Position numbers and translations under genes: made by a program
Shown: in pieces, positions 1 through 7,313 of the stretch
Numbering within the stretch: position 1 is the stretch's first letter
Layout: each line of letters begins with the position of its first letter
The notes under the pieces: generated by a model
Seen by the model: the letters and a program-made list of their open reading frames with translations, nothing else
Databases searched by the model: none
What the model was told of the DNA's origin: nothing
Assembly (NCBI GenBank): GCA_937901805.1
Contig: CALDJI010000059.1
Span: forward strand, 1 to 12,631
Reading direction: 5' to 3'
Length of the DNA stretch: 12,631 bases
From: an uncultured Clostridia bacterium
Lineage (GTDB): Bacteria; Bacillota; Clostridia; Oscillospirales; Ruminococcaceae

Positions 1-44
1 CAGCTAGAATTATGACCGGTTGCTGAAATAGGGGAGGATTATAT

Positions 45-263
45 ATGAAAACACTCAGAGATGTTGTATGCGGCCAGACTGCAACAGTCAAAAGACTGTA
101 TGGTGAAGGTGCGGTTAAACGCAGGATTATGGATATGGGAATTACGAAGGGGACTGAGATCTATGTCAGAAAAGTCGCTCCTCTTGGGGATCCGATTGAA
201 GTAACCGTCCGTGGATATGAACTTTCTATTCGGAAATCAGAAGCGGAGAAAATCGAGGTGTAA
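45..263 (+). CDS. feoA: FeoA, ferrous iron transport accessory protein
   Basis: Encodes a 72-residue protein of the usual FeoA length. It is a small cytoplasmic SH3-like domain protein that works with FeoB in Fe(II) uptake. The family core is visible: GAVKRRIMDMGITKG around residues 22-36, then the VRKVAPLGDPIEV segment and the RGYELSIRKSEA segment near the end. The ATG is supported by a strong GGGGAGG about seven bases upstream. It is the first complete gene of a plus-strand feo operon and ends 56 bases before feoB. Bases 1-15 read as QLEL followed by a stop, so another coding region, perhaps a second feoA, may end just upstream. That is only a guess from four residues. The promoter lies outside the window. 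Confidence 0.95.
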   Translation: MKTLRDVVCGQTATVKRLYGEGAVKRRIMDMGITKGTEIYVRKVAPLGDPIEVTVRGYELSIRKSEAEKIEV

Positions 264-280
264 TCTGTTTTTGTCTGATG

Positions 281-301
281 GTTAGTTTTATCTAACTTTT
301 T
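281..301 (+). terminator. weak hairpin with T run in the feoA-feoB spacer
   Basis: GTTAG (281-285) pairs with CTAAC (292-296) around a six-base loop and is followed by five T. The stem is only five A/T-rich base pairs, so it is unlikely to stop most transcripts. It could lower feoB expression relative to feoA or act as a processing site. Low confidence. Confidence 0.25.
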
Positions 302-319
302 ATACGAGGAGGAATTACA

Positions 320-2473
320 TTGAGCATGAAAATCGCACTCGCGGGAAACCCAAACTGCGGAAAAACGACAATGTTTACCGACTTGACCGGTTCCAGCCAG
401 TATGTTGGCAACTGGCCGGGTGTCACTGTCGAAAAAAAAGAGGGGAAACTCCGCGGGCATAAAGATGTGATCATTACCGATCTCCCGGGTATTTACTCCC
501 TATCCCCTTATACTTTGGAGGAGATTGTCAGCCGGAATTACCTTATGCAGGAACATCCGGATGCCATCATAAACCTGGTGGACGGTACAAACCTGGAAAG
601 AAACCTCTATCTGACCACACAGATTGTGGAACTTGGTATTCCGGTTGTGATTGCCCTGAACATGATTGACCTTGTTCAGAAAAATGGCGATGTCATCGAC
701 ACGAAAAAGCTGGGCAAAGCCCTCGGTTGTGAGGTCGTCGAGACCTCTGCCCTCAAGAGTACCGGTTCTATGAACGCTGTCAAAAAGGCGATGGAACTGG
801 CGCAGGCAAAGGCCACTTCCGAACCGCAGCATGAGTTTAGCAAAACGGTGGAAGAGGCTCTTTCGCAGATAGGCGATGTCTGTATGGGGTGTATCCCGGC
901 GAACAATATGCGCTGGTACGCAGTCAAGCTGTTTGAACGCGACGAAAAAATGATAGAGCAGCTCAAGCTTTCCCAATCCATTCTCGACAGGGTGGAAGCG
1001 ATTATCAAGGAAACGGAAGACAAGCTCGATGATGATTCCGAGAGCATTATTACCAACGAACGCTATACTTACATAGCAATACTGATGAAGGACTGTGTAA
1101 AGAAGAAAAAACGCGTTATGACAACTTCCGATAAAATTGACCGGATTGTTACAAACCGATGGCTTGCCCTTCCGATTTTTGCAGCGGTCATGTTTATTGT
1201 ATACTTCATCTCTGTTTCCTGGCTGGGGACTATTGTGACCGACTGGACAAACGACGTGTTCTTTGCAGAGTGGATTCAGCCGGCTGTTTCCAGCGGCCTG
1301 GAAAGTGTCGGAGCGGCAGATTGGCTGATTGGTCTGATTGTCGATGGGATCATCGGCGGCGTCGGCGCGGTTCTCGGCTTTGTCCCGCAGATGCTGATCC
1401 TGTTCTTCTTCCTTTCTATTTTGGAAGACTGCGGTTACATGGCGCGTGTTGCCTTTATTATGGATCGTATTTTCCGTAAATTCGGATTGTCCGGCAAGAG
1501 CTTTATTCCGATGCTGATTAGCTCCGGATGCGGCGTCCCGGGCGTCATGGCCACCAAAACCATTGAAAATGAGAAAGACCGCCGCATGACGATTATGACG
1601 ACTACGTTCATCCCCTGCGGCGCGAAGCTTCCGGTCATTGCCCTGATTGGTGGCGCAATGTTCCCGAATATCACTTGGATGGCTCCGGCCATGTATTTTA
1701 TGGGAATTTTGGTGGTTGTCCTCTCCGGAATTATGCTGAAAAAAACAAGGATGTTTGCAGGCGATCCGGCTCCGTTTGTCATGGAGCTTCCGCAGTACCA
1801 CTTCCCGGCTGCAAAAGGCGTCCTTATCCATATGTGGGAGCGCGCAAAGGCTTTCATGATCAAAGCCGGTACGGTCATCTTTGTGGCCTGCGGCCTTATC
1901 TGGTTCCTCTCCAATTTCGGATTTACCTCCGAAGGCTTCGGCATGGTGGAAGAGTCCGAGAGCATGCTTGCCGCTGTCGGTAACTTTATTGCTCCAATCT
2001 TTGTTCCCCTTGGCTTTGGTAACTGGCAGGCAGCGGTTGCAACCGTTTCCGGCCTGGTTGCAAAAGAGAATGTTGTCAGCACGATGGGCGTTCTCCTTGG
2101 ATTGGGCGCGGATGTCACGGAGGAAGATCCGGGCCTGCTCGCACAGATTGCAGCTATGTTCCCATACGGCGCTGCAGCTCTGTCCTTCCTGGCATTCAAC
2201 CTCCTCTGCGCTCCCTGCTTTGCAGCAATCGGCGCCATCAGAAGAGAGATGGCCAGTGCAAAATGGACCCTCTTTGCCATTGGTTATCAGACAGTCCTTG
2301 CATACGGTGTCGCTCTTATGATCAATCAGCTTGGCGGATTGATTTTTGGCGGCGTCACCTTTGGCGTCGGTTCTGTGGTTGCCATTGTGATTATGGCTTT
2401 CCTGCTCTTCCTTCTCTTCCGCCCGAATCCGGAAAGAAGGGTGCGGCGCGCTTCGTTAAAAGCGACTGCGTAA
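320..2473 (+). CDS. feoB: FeoB, ferrous iron transport GTPase/permease
   Basis: A 717-residue inner membrane Fe(II) transporter with a fused G domain. The G domain shows G1 GNPNCGKTT (residues 9-17), G3 DLPG (54-57), G4 NMID (114-117) and a G5-like TSALKSTG (142-149). A helical spacer follows to about residue 275, then a polytopic membrane domain. That domain carries the two Gate motifs, each with a conserved Cys: SSGCGVPGV and FIPCGAKLPV. A LLCAPCFAAIGAIRREM segment lies near the C-terminus. The TTG at 320 is preferred because GAGGAGG at 306-312 sits seven bases upstream; the in-frame ATG at 326 would give a spacing of 13. It lies between feoA and a Cys-rich small protein, the typical clostridial arrangement. 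No damage is seen. Confidence 0.97.
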   Translation: MSMKIALAGNPNCGKTTMFTDLTGSSQYVGNWPGVTVEKKEGKLRGHKDVIITDLPGIYSLSPYTLEEIVSRNYLMQEHPDAIINLVDGTNLERNLYLTTQIVELGIPVVIALNMIDLVQKNGDVIDTKKLGKALGCEVVETSALKSTGSMNAVKKAMELAQAKATSEPQHEFSKTVEEALSQIGDVCMGCIPANNMRWYAVKLFERDEKMIEQLKLSQSILDRVEAIIKETEDKLDDDSESIITNERYTYIAILMKDCVKKKKRVMTTSDKIDRIVTNRWLALPIFAAVMFIVYFISVSWLGTIVTDWTNDVFFAEWIQPAVSSGLESVGAADWLIGLIVDGIIGGVGAVLGFVPQMLILFFFLSILEDCGYMARVAFIMDRIFRKFGLSGKSFIPMLISSGCGVPGVMATKTIENEKDRRMTIMTTTFIPCGAKLPVIALIGGAMFPNITWMAPAMYFMGILVVVLSGIMLKKTRMFAGDPAPFVMELPQYHFPAAKGVLIHMWERAKAFMIKAGTVIFVACGLIWFLSNFGFTSEGFGMVEESESMLAAVGNFIAPIFVPLGFGNWQAAVATVSGLVAKENVVSTMGVLLGLGADVTEEDPGLLAQIAAMFPYGAAALSFLAFNLLCAPCFAAIGAIRREMASAKWTLFAIGYQTVLAYGVALMINQLGGLIFGGVTFGVGSVVAIVIMAFLLFLLFRPNPERRVRRASLKATA

Positions 2474-2514
2474 AGAATAGAAAAAGGATTTTATGAAAAA
2501 CGGAGGGATTCATC

Positions 2515-2733
2515 ATGTTTGAATGGCTTGCTGCAAATGCCGCAACAATCCTAATCAGTTCCAGTCTCTTTATCCTGATGGCGTTGGCAGTCCGTTATCT
2601 GTGGAAGACCTCCCGGAGCGGCGGATGCGTTGGATGCTCAGGGTGCTCAGGCGGTTGTCATGGATGCAGTCACTGCGCCTGTAAAACAGGACCGAATTCT
2701 GTAAAACGGCGCCATCCGCATGCCCTGTCATAA
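2515..2733 (+). CDS. FeoB-associated Cys-rich membrane protein
   Basis: A 72-residue protein with one N-terminal transmembrane helix (about residues 9-29), a short basic linker, then a cluster of seven cysteines at 38, 41, 44, 48, 51, 54 and 56 with interspersed Gly, Ser and His. Position downstream of feoB, single TM and Cys cluster match the FeoB-associated Cys-rich membrane protein family. The positive-inside rule, with a KTSR stretch after the helix, suggests the Cys cluster faces the cytoplasm. It could bind or hand over iron leaving FeoB, but the function is not established for the family. The start is supported by CGGAGGG about eight bases upstream. The gap to feoB is 41 bases and to the next gene 20 bases, consistent with one transcript. 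Confidence 0.85.
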   Translation: MFEWLAANAATILISSSLFILMALAVRYLWKTSRSGGCVGCSGCSGGCHGCSHCACKTGPNSVKRRHPHALS

Positions 2734-2753
2734 GAAAAGGGGAATGACACGGA

Positions 2754-3137
2754 ATGTTGTCTTCAGCAAAAAAACGGTATCTCCTGGCTGCTTATGAGTT
2801 GGCAGAGGATATCAGTAAGGGGGTCCGTTCAAAAGATATCGCAGATAAGCTTTGCGTCCAGCGTCCCAGCGCTTCCAAAATGATTCATGCATTGTGTGAA
2901 GAGGGATTGTTTGATAAGGAGTATTACGGAAAAGTTCATTTTACGCCGGAAGGCCTACGTTATGCAAACCACCTGTATACGGATTATCTTATGCTCTTTG
3001 AATATTTTGGCGGCAGACTTTCCTTGCAGGAAGAGAATGCCCGACGTGATGCCGTAACCTGCCTTTGCGATCTCTCAGAAGAGGGGAGACAAAGCTTAAT
3101 TTCCCTGGTGCTTTCACAACAGGCATTGGAAAATTGA
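2754..3137 (+). CDS. DtxR/MntR-like winged-helix regulator with altered metal site
   Basis: A 127-residue protein with an N-terminal winged helix-turn-helix: helix RSKDIADKLCVQ, recognition helix RPSASKMIHALCEEG, then the wing KEYYGKVHFTPEG. This is followed by a short DtxR-style dimerisation region (YTDYLMLFEYFG and an Asp/Cys-containing tail). It resembles MntR in layout and length, without the SH3-like third domain of DtxR. By remembered alignment to Bacillus MntR, the ligand positions D8, E11, H77, E99, E102 and H103 are here Arg, Leu, Asp, Val, Leu and Cys, so canonical Mn/Fe sensing is doubtful. As the last gene of the feo operon it is the obvious candidate regulator of iron uptake. The signal sensed cannot be read from sequence. 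A GGGG-type ribosome site lies about 11 bases upstream, so the exact start is slightly uncertain. Confidence 0.8.
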   Translation: MLSSAKKRYLLAAYELAEDISKGVRSKDIADKLCVQRPSASKMIHALCEEGLFDKEYYGKVHFTPEGLRYANHLYTDYLMLFEYFGGRLSLQEENARRDAVTCLCDLSEEGRQSLISLVLSQQALEN

Positions 3138-3180
3138 AAAGAATAATCTCTTTGCCATTCCTTTGAATATTTCCCGGCAG

Positions 3181-3218
3181 CAAGGCGCCCTTTCGGAAAA
3201 TCCCGAAAGGACGCCTTG
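3181..3218. terminator. hairpin between convergent genes
   Basis: CAAGGCG (3181-3187) pairs with CGCCTTG (3212-3218), and CCTTTCGG (3189-3196) pairs with CCGAAAGG (3203-3210). There is one C-A mismatch and a six-base loop. It lies between the plus-strand feo operon and the minus-strand gene ending at 3221, so it probably terminates both. The T tract is poor on both sides, which lowers confidence in efficient intrinsic termination. Confidence 0.6.
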
Positions 3219-3220
3219 TA

Positions 3221-4117
3221 TTAATACCAATTTGGTACTGTGGTTTCAAAATTTTGATACCATTCACAGAGCATATCTATGTTGTTTTGCACAGCGTTCT
3301 GTTCCGCTTCCTCCTGTTTGCAGGCCCAACAAAAAGAGGAAAGGGCGTCTGCGGCAAGATAAAAAGACGTAATTTCAAAAAAATCTTTGGGAATGGCCTT
3401 CCCTGCAAAGTAACCGTCAATTTGTCCGGCAGCAAAGGGGATGCTGAGATTATATGATAATGGGAGTGTGCAAAAATCACACCAGGGATCACCGATTTGA
3501 TGGCAGAATCCAGTAACGGCGATGGTCTGATGGGAAGTAATCAAGAAGTTTTCCGGCTGAAAGTCACCGTGCAGTATGCGGATCGGCCGATTCTCCAGTC
3601 CAGGCGGAGTTTTTTTCACCATGGAAAGAAGTATTTTTTCCTGTTTGAGCACGGCGCTGCATTTTTTATAAGCCAGGAGGGTATCCTCGACCAGCTGTTC
3701 AAAATATTCTTTCCAGTCAAAAGAGGTTGGAGGGGACAATTGATGAATTTTTGCTAGGATCTGTCCGGCGTTATATCCCATATGGTATTGCCGCTCCGTT
3801 GTCAGGGAGCGGATGATTTGGGTGCTTGGCGCCCCTTCTATTTCTTCGTTCAAAAAGTAGATCCTCTCTCTGTTTTTGCATATTCCAAATTCTTCCGGAC
3901 GGGGCATAGGAATACCATGGGAATATAGGCGTTTCAGAGAAGAAAACTCCGCTTTTTTTCGATCGTATTCCTTGAGAGGGGTCAATGTGAGCAAAAGAGG
4001 AAAACCGGTTTTGCGCTCCACATGGTATACCTCCTCAACGGGAGTGGTTCCCTTTATCCGCTGAATCTTTTTGAAAAAATAGGAGCCGGGTATTTCGCTG
4101 AACAATTCCCCTGTCAT
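3221..4117 (-). CDS. divergent phosphotransferase-fold (APH-like) protein
   Basis: A 298-residue protein of the aminoglycoside phosphotransferase superfamily, closest in memory to uncharacterised clostridial phosphotransferases of similar length. Visible landmarks are KKAEFSSLKRL with GIPMPRPEEFG (about 54-78), the Brenner-type catalytic loop HGDFQPEN (183-190) and GDPWCDF (209-215). A family-like tail follows (AAGQIDGYFAG, then LSSFCWACKQ, ending in VPNWY). Two features are odd. The position normally holding the Mg-binding Asp of an IDF motif is TGF (202-204), and the expected basic ATP-binding residue of an LLR-type strand is Thr44. It may be a weak kinase or a pseudokinase. A drug resistance role should not be assumed. 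ATG is preceded by GGAGGG six bases upstream. It is transcribed alone toward the convergent hairpin. Confidence 0.75.
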   Translation of the reverse strand: MTGELFSEIPGSYFFKKIQRIKGTTPVEEVYHVERKTGFPLLLTLTPLKEYDRKKAEFSSLKRLYSHGIPMPRPEEFGICKNRERIYFLNEEIEGAPSTQIIRSLTTERQYHMGYNAGQILAKIHQLSPPTSFDWKEYFEQLVEDTLLAYKKCSAVLKQEKILLSMVKKTPPGLENRPIRILHGDFQPENFLITSHQTIAVTGFCHQIGDPWCDFCTLPLSYNLSIPFAAGQIDGYFAGKAIPKDFFEITSFYLAADALSSFCWACKQEEAEQNAVQNNIDMLCEWYQNFETTVPNWY

Positions 4118-4316
4118 GGAATCCCTCCGTTTCCGACCATCTAGTAAGGATAGTATTTTCAGATGGCGTACACAAAATCCATAAATGCCGCAAACTTTTC
4201 TGTGTTTTTCAAAAAAATATTTTAATAGACTTCCGGTTTACAGATACTTCCTGAAAGTTTTTCCACTTTCAACAGGCATTCGCCGGTTTATTTTTTCCCT
4301 GGCAAATACACAGTGC

Positions 4317-4360
4317 AAAAAAGACCCGGACTCCTGTTTCTCAGGATCCGGGTCTTTTTG
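4317..4360 (-). terminator. intrinsic terminator of the 4380-5309 gene
   Basis: A 12-bp outer stem (AAAAGACCCGGA with TCCGGGTCTTTT) and a 5-bp inner stem (TCCTG with CAGGA) are separated by one unpaired base, with a short loop. On the minus strand the stem is followed by a run of six T. It starts about 20 bases after the stop of the minus-strand membrane protein gene. Because T tracts flank both sides it can also work in the plus direction. Confidence 0.85.
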
Positions 4361-4379
4361 GAAGACTTTCGTATATTTT

Positions 4380-5309
4380 CTATGTTCTCTGTTCGGCTGA
4401 TTCGGGAGGCGTGGACACCCGTTCATAGAAAAAGGCGTCCGTGTCCTCCATGGATACCGGACACAGGAGGAGAGTCCCACCTGTCCGTACGTTATCATTT
4501 TGATCCAGGGTACAATTTTCGTCCATGGAAAGGGAATACAGCGGGATTCCGTCTTCTGTACAAAGGGTTAGTGAAGTGGTACCAAATTGGACGCAGTTTT
4601 CTGCAGAAAACCGGAGGCGTTTTGGCCCGTCCGTACTGGTCAGAACGATTTCATCTGCTCCGACGTTCAGTAAGGGAGCAGGCTGCCCTTCATCGCTATT
4701 GATCCAGGAGCCTCGGAGCGCGTTGAGCACATAAAAATACGAGATACCGTCCCCGCGTTCCCCATAGGTGGCTGTGTACTGATGGGTTTCCCCTCCGTCA
4801 GTCTGGTAAGTAATTGTACAGATGTCTGAGGTGATCCATTGAAATTTCATATCCCCTTGAACAGGGTGAGGAAATTCATCGGAAGGTTTGGCCAAAACCC
4901 ACAATATCGGATGCCGGTAAACCCGGGTTGTTCCGCTCTCTTTTTCCTGCTTGACAATCACCTGATTTCCTCCCTGTGGGGAGAAACGGACTTCTGTCCG
5001 GCAGGAGGTTCCAAACAGGAAAAAGAAGACAAGATCTGTTGTAAACAACAGGAAAAATCCGGAAAGGATGAAAAAAAGCCCCTTTTTTCCGGGAAGTAAC
5101 AGACAGATAAGGGCGCCGGCGCCAAAAATAAGGATTCCTCCGTTCAGACAATAGGGCAGCCAGTCGTAAATTGCCTGGAATCCATTTGGCAGCAGGACAG
5201 CATAATAAAGAATTTGTATGCAGAGCAGCAAAATACTGACTGTAGCAAAAATCCACCCCAGGATTTTTTCAAGGGAGGGGCGTCGTTTTTGATATAATAG
5301 GTTTTTCAT
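4380..5309 (-). CDS. hypothetical three-TM membrane protein
   Basis: About 309 residues, family not recognised. Three predicted transmembrane helices lie at roughly 16-40, 53-72 and 77-100, after a basic N-terminus. A soluble domain of about 200 residues follows that looks beta-rich and probably lies outside the membrane. It contains repeated strand-like stretches such as KFQWITSDICTITYQ and a late NCTLDQNDN segment. The ATG at 5309 is chosen because an AAGGA motif sits about ten bases upstream; a TTG at 5315 in the same frame is possible but too close to that motif. A decayed coding region lies directly upstream in the same direction, and a strong terminator follows. It may therefore have been the distal gene of a two-gene unit. 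No function is proposed. Confidence 0.75.
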   Translation of the reverse strand: MKNLLYQKRRPSLEKILGWIFATVSILLLCIQILYYAVLLPNGFQAIYDWLPYCLNGGILIFGAGALICLLLPGKKGLFFILSGFFLLFTTDLVFFFLFGTSCRTEVRFSPQGGNQVIVKQEKESGTTRVYRHPILWVLAKPSDEFPHPVQGDMKFQWITSDICTITYQTDGGETHQYTATYGERGDGISYFYVLNALRGSWINSDEGQPAPLLNVGADEIVLTSTDGPKRLRFSAENCVQFGTTSLTLCTEDGIPLYSLSMDENCTLDQNDNVRTGGTLLLCPVSMEDTDAFFYERVSTPPESAEQRT

Positions 5310-5325
5310 TGGCAAACATTCCTTT

Positions 5326-5865
5326 CTAATAGGACTCGCTGATAGATAGCCGGAAATCTCTATGGTAATAAAAGGATTCTATCCCGGAGCTTTTGTAACT
5401 TTCAAGTTCTCGCTGAGGTTGGTTTATGGTATCTTCTATGAAAAATTTCAGGAGGTACTATCCGATATAAGGAAACGATTTCAAAACGTGCATCCTGCCC
5501 TCTATGACTGCCGGTATCGGAAAACTTCAGGGCGGCGCAGGTCAATGGCTCCGGATTACCGGTTGCGGTCTCTTTGTGTGGAGGCAGGAGAAAAAGAGGC
5601 GTTGTCCACCCGGCAGCCTCCTGATGGGAAGCAGATTTCCATTTCCAAAGAGGTTTCTCTGCGTCCGTCTGCGTACGGATACGAATCCACAAAATCCTAA
5701 TAATAAGAGCCCCATTATGGTTATCCTCAACCTTAAAACGGGATAATTGTTCTGGTATTTGGCTGGAGCAGAACTGGAAATCAGGACTATCAGGAGAATC
5801 CTTTTCCTTATTTTCATCGGTTCCCGCCTTGCTTGGAGATCCGGCTTTTTTATAAGTGATATCAT
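5326..5865 (-). pseudogene. probable decayed gene, frames broken
   Basis: No single open frame explains these 540 bases, yet each minus-strand frame has protein-like pieces in turn. One frame from the ATG at 5865 or 5817 gives a basic N-terminus and hydrophobic stretches (RKRILLIVLI, then IMGLLLLGFCGF). A second frame carries a piece beginning DFVDSYPYADGRRETSLEME. The first frame reopens at 5457 and runs to a stop at 5326 with FIEDTINQPQRELESYK and a following aromatic-rich end. A promoter with a TATAAT box lies directly upstream and an intact gene directly downstream in the same direction. The parent family is not recognised. Alternatively it is non-coding leader sequence for the downstream gene. 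The 159-residue open frame over 5542-6021 spans the promoter and is probably not a real product. Confidence 0.35.
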
Positions 5866-5871
5866 GTTTTT

Positions 5872-5900
5872 ATTATAACATGTCCGGCAGGGCAGGAAAA
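5872..5900 (-). promoter_or_regulatory. sigma-A type promoter with extended -10
   Basis: On the minus strand TGTTATAAT gives a perfect -10 (TATAAT, 5872-5877) with an extended TGn element. A loose -35 TTTTCC lies 17 bases upstream. It faces the decayed region and, beyond it, the membrane protein gene at 4380-5309, which has no other obvious promoter. Confidence 0.5.
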
Positions 5901-5980
5901 TCCCATATACTCGAAAAAGGCATTCTATGAACCGCGGATGGGTTGATGAGGAGGAACCCGGTTTTTGATATGAGGACGAA

Positions 5981-6016
5981 AACAAAAGGGCGGATGAAGA
6001 AGGAACTTCATCCGCC
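5981..6016 (-). terminator. nagA: intrinsic terminator of nagA
   Basis: A perfect 11-bp stem (GGCGGATGAAG with CTTCATCCGCC) with loop AAGGAA. On the minus strand it is followed by CTTTTGTTTTC. It lies about 20 bases after the nagA stop codon. Confidence 0.85.
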
Positions 6017-6037
6017 TGCAAATAAATGGGAAAAATA

Positions 6038-7177
6038 CTATTTTACCTGGTTTCCTCTTACAAAAACATGTGCCGGGTTAAGCTGTTCATCCAGGACGAC
6101 CAGATCAGCATGCTTTCCTTCCTTGATGGAACCGGTCACGTTGTCTACGCCAATTGCACGGGCCGGATTGAGAGAGGCTGCTTTGACTGCCATTTCAAGA
6201 GGAATGCCAAAACTGTGGACATTGCGCATGCACCGGAACAGGTTTGTAGAGCTTCCAGCCAATGCGCCGTTTGCCAGACGGGCGGCGCCCTCTTTTACAA
6301 AGACTTCCTGTCCGCCCAGATGGTATTTTCCGTCCGGGAGCCCTGCTGCACACATGGAGTCGCTGATCAGGCATACCCGGTCATAACCCAGCGTTTTGAA
6401 AACGGTACGGATAACAGCCGGGTGGATATGGATTCCATCGCAGATAAGCTCTGCTGTTGCATGATCGTCTTCGAAAATGGCCCCGACCACGCCCGGTTCC
6501 CGGTGGGTGAAAGCGGGCATTGCATTGAACAGATGGGTGACATGGTGGACGCCCTTTTTCATGGCTTTGACAGCGGTGTCGTAATCAGACATGGTATGCG
6601 CAATTGTGATAAGGACCTCATCTTTCAGCGCGTCAATGAACTCCATTGCCCCATCCAGCTCTGGTGCGATTGCAACAGTTTTGATAAAACCGCCGCAGTC
6701 TGCATTGATTTTACGGAACAGTTCAATATCCGGGTTGATGATGTATTTGGGATCCTGCGCTCCGCATTTTTGTTTGGAGAAAAACGGGCCTTCCATATAA
6801 ATTCCATGGAGATAGGCGCCGTCATGTCCCTTCTGTGAAAATTCGTGAACCATGGTGCAAATTTTATCAATTTCTTTTGCATCAATGGACATGGTTGTGG
6901 CAAGATAAGAAGTGATTCCATTGTCGGCATAGTATTTTGCCATTTTATGGTATCCCTCTATATTACCGTCGCAGGTATCCACTCCATCGCAGCCATGCGT
7001 ATGGATATCCAGCAGGCCGGGGATAACTTTTTGCCCCTTTGCATCCAGGCCGCCCTCTTTATCGGCGGTGTGGGAACAGGTTGTGTCAATAGTTTTTATC
7101 TGAGTGCCTTCAATTTCCAAATCTGCTTTTCGGAATGTAAAATCATCACAGAGCACTTCGGCGTTTGTAATCCACAT
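6038..7177 (-). CDS. nagA: N-acetylglucosamine-6-phosphate deacetylase
   Basis: A 379-residue cytoplasmic amidohydrolase that removes acetate from GlcNAc-6-P, giving glucosamine-6-P for glycolysis or wall recycling. Family landmarks are in order: metal-site HTH (59-61), EGPF with Glu129, His194 in TIAHTMSD, His215 in HLFNAM, the DGIHIHP substrate segment (247-253), catalytic Asp273 in ISDSM, and the late SLNPARAIG and KEGKHADLVVLD segments. The start at 7177 is chosen over an upstream in-frame ATG because AAAGGAGAG lies eight bases before it and the longer version adds 21 residues with no family similarity. It has its own promoter and terminator. No nagB or PTS gene is adjacent, so it seems to be a single-gene unit here. 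Confidence 0.96.
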   Translation of the reverse strand: MWITNAEVLCDDFTFRKADLEIEGTQIKTIDTTCSHTADKEGGLDAKGQKVIPGLLDIHTHGCDGVDTCDGNIEGYHKMAKYYADNGITSYLATTMSIDAKEIDKICTMVHEFSQKGHDGAYLHGIYMEGPFFSKQKCGAQDPKYIINPDIELFRKINADCGGFIKTVAIAPELDGAMEFIDALKDEVLITIAHTMSDYDTAVKAMKKGVHHVTHLFNAMPAFTHREPGVVGAIFEDDHATAELICDGIHIHPAVIRTVFKTLGYDRVCLISDSMCAAGLPDGKYHLGGQEVFVKEGAARLANGALAGSSTNLFRCMRNVHSFGIPLEMAVKAASLNPARAIGVDNVTGSIKEGKHADLVVLDEQLNPAHVFVRGNQVK

Positions 7178-7228
7178 GAAACGGTCTCTCCTTTTTATCT
7201 GGGGATTCCCAGTTTGATTCTGTTTCTT

Positions 7229-7257
7229 ATTATATACCATCCTTGTCTTTTTTTAAA
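7229..7257 (-). promoter_or_regulatory. nagA: promoter of nagA
   Basis: On the minus strand TATAAT (7229-7234) lies 17 bases from a TTTAAA -35-like box (7252-7257), about 50 bases before the nagA start. Just upstream an inverted repeat, GTTCTT (7260-7265) and AAGAAC (7282-7287) with a 16-base AT-rich centre, could be an operator. No known NagR site was recognised. Confidence 0.5.
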
Positions 7258-7313
7258 TAGTTCTTATCATTTTTTATCAAAAAGAACGATGCAGAGATTC
7301 TGGGTCTGTTGAG

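Noticed and set aside
500..1831. 443-codon open frame on the minus strand opposite feoB
   Set aside because: It lies wholly antisense to a well-supported feoB, has a His/Asn/Arg-rich composition typical of a shadow frame, and shows no recognisable domain.
1435..2280. 281-codon minus-strand frame within feoB
   Set aside because: Antisense shadow of the FeoB membrane domain; no ribosome site and no known family.
3181..3218. Hairpin considered as a possible repeat unit or attachment site
   Set aside because: It occurs once in the window, between convergent stop codons, so termination is the simplest explanation.
4138..4167. CCATCT and AGATGG inverted repeat upstream of the phosphotransferase gene
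   Set aside because: Six-base arms 18 bases apart are expected by chance, and no promoter clearly overlaps them.
6026..6838. 270-codon plus-strand frame opposite nagA
   Set aside because: Shadow of nagA, which has all catalytic residues, a ribosome site, promoter and terminator on the other strand.
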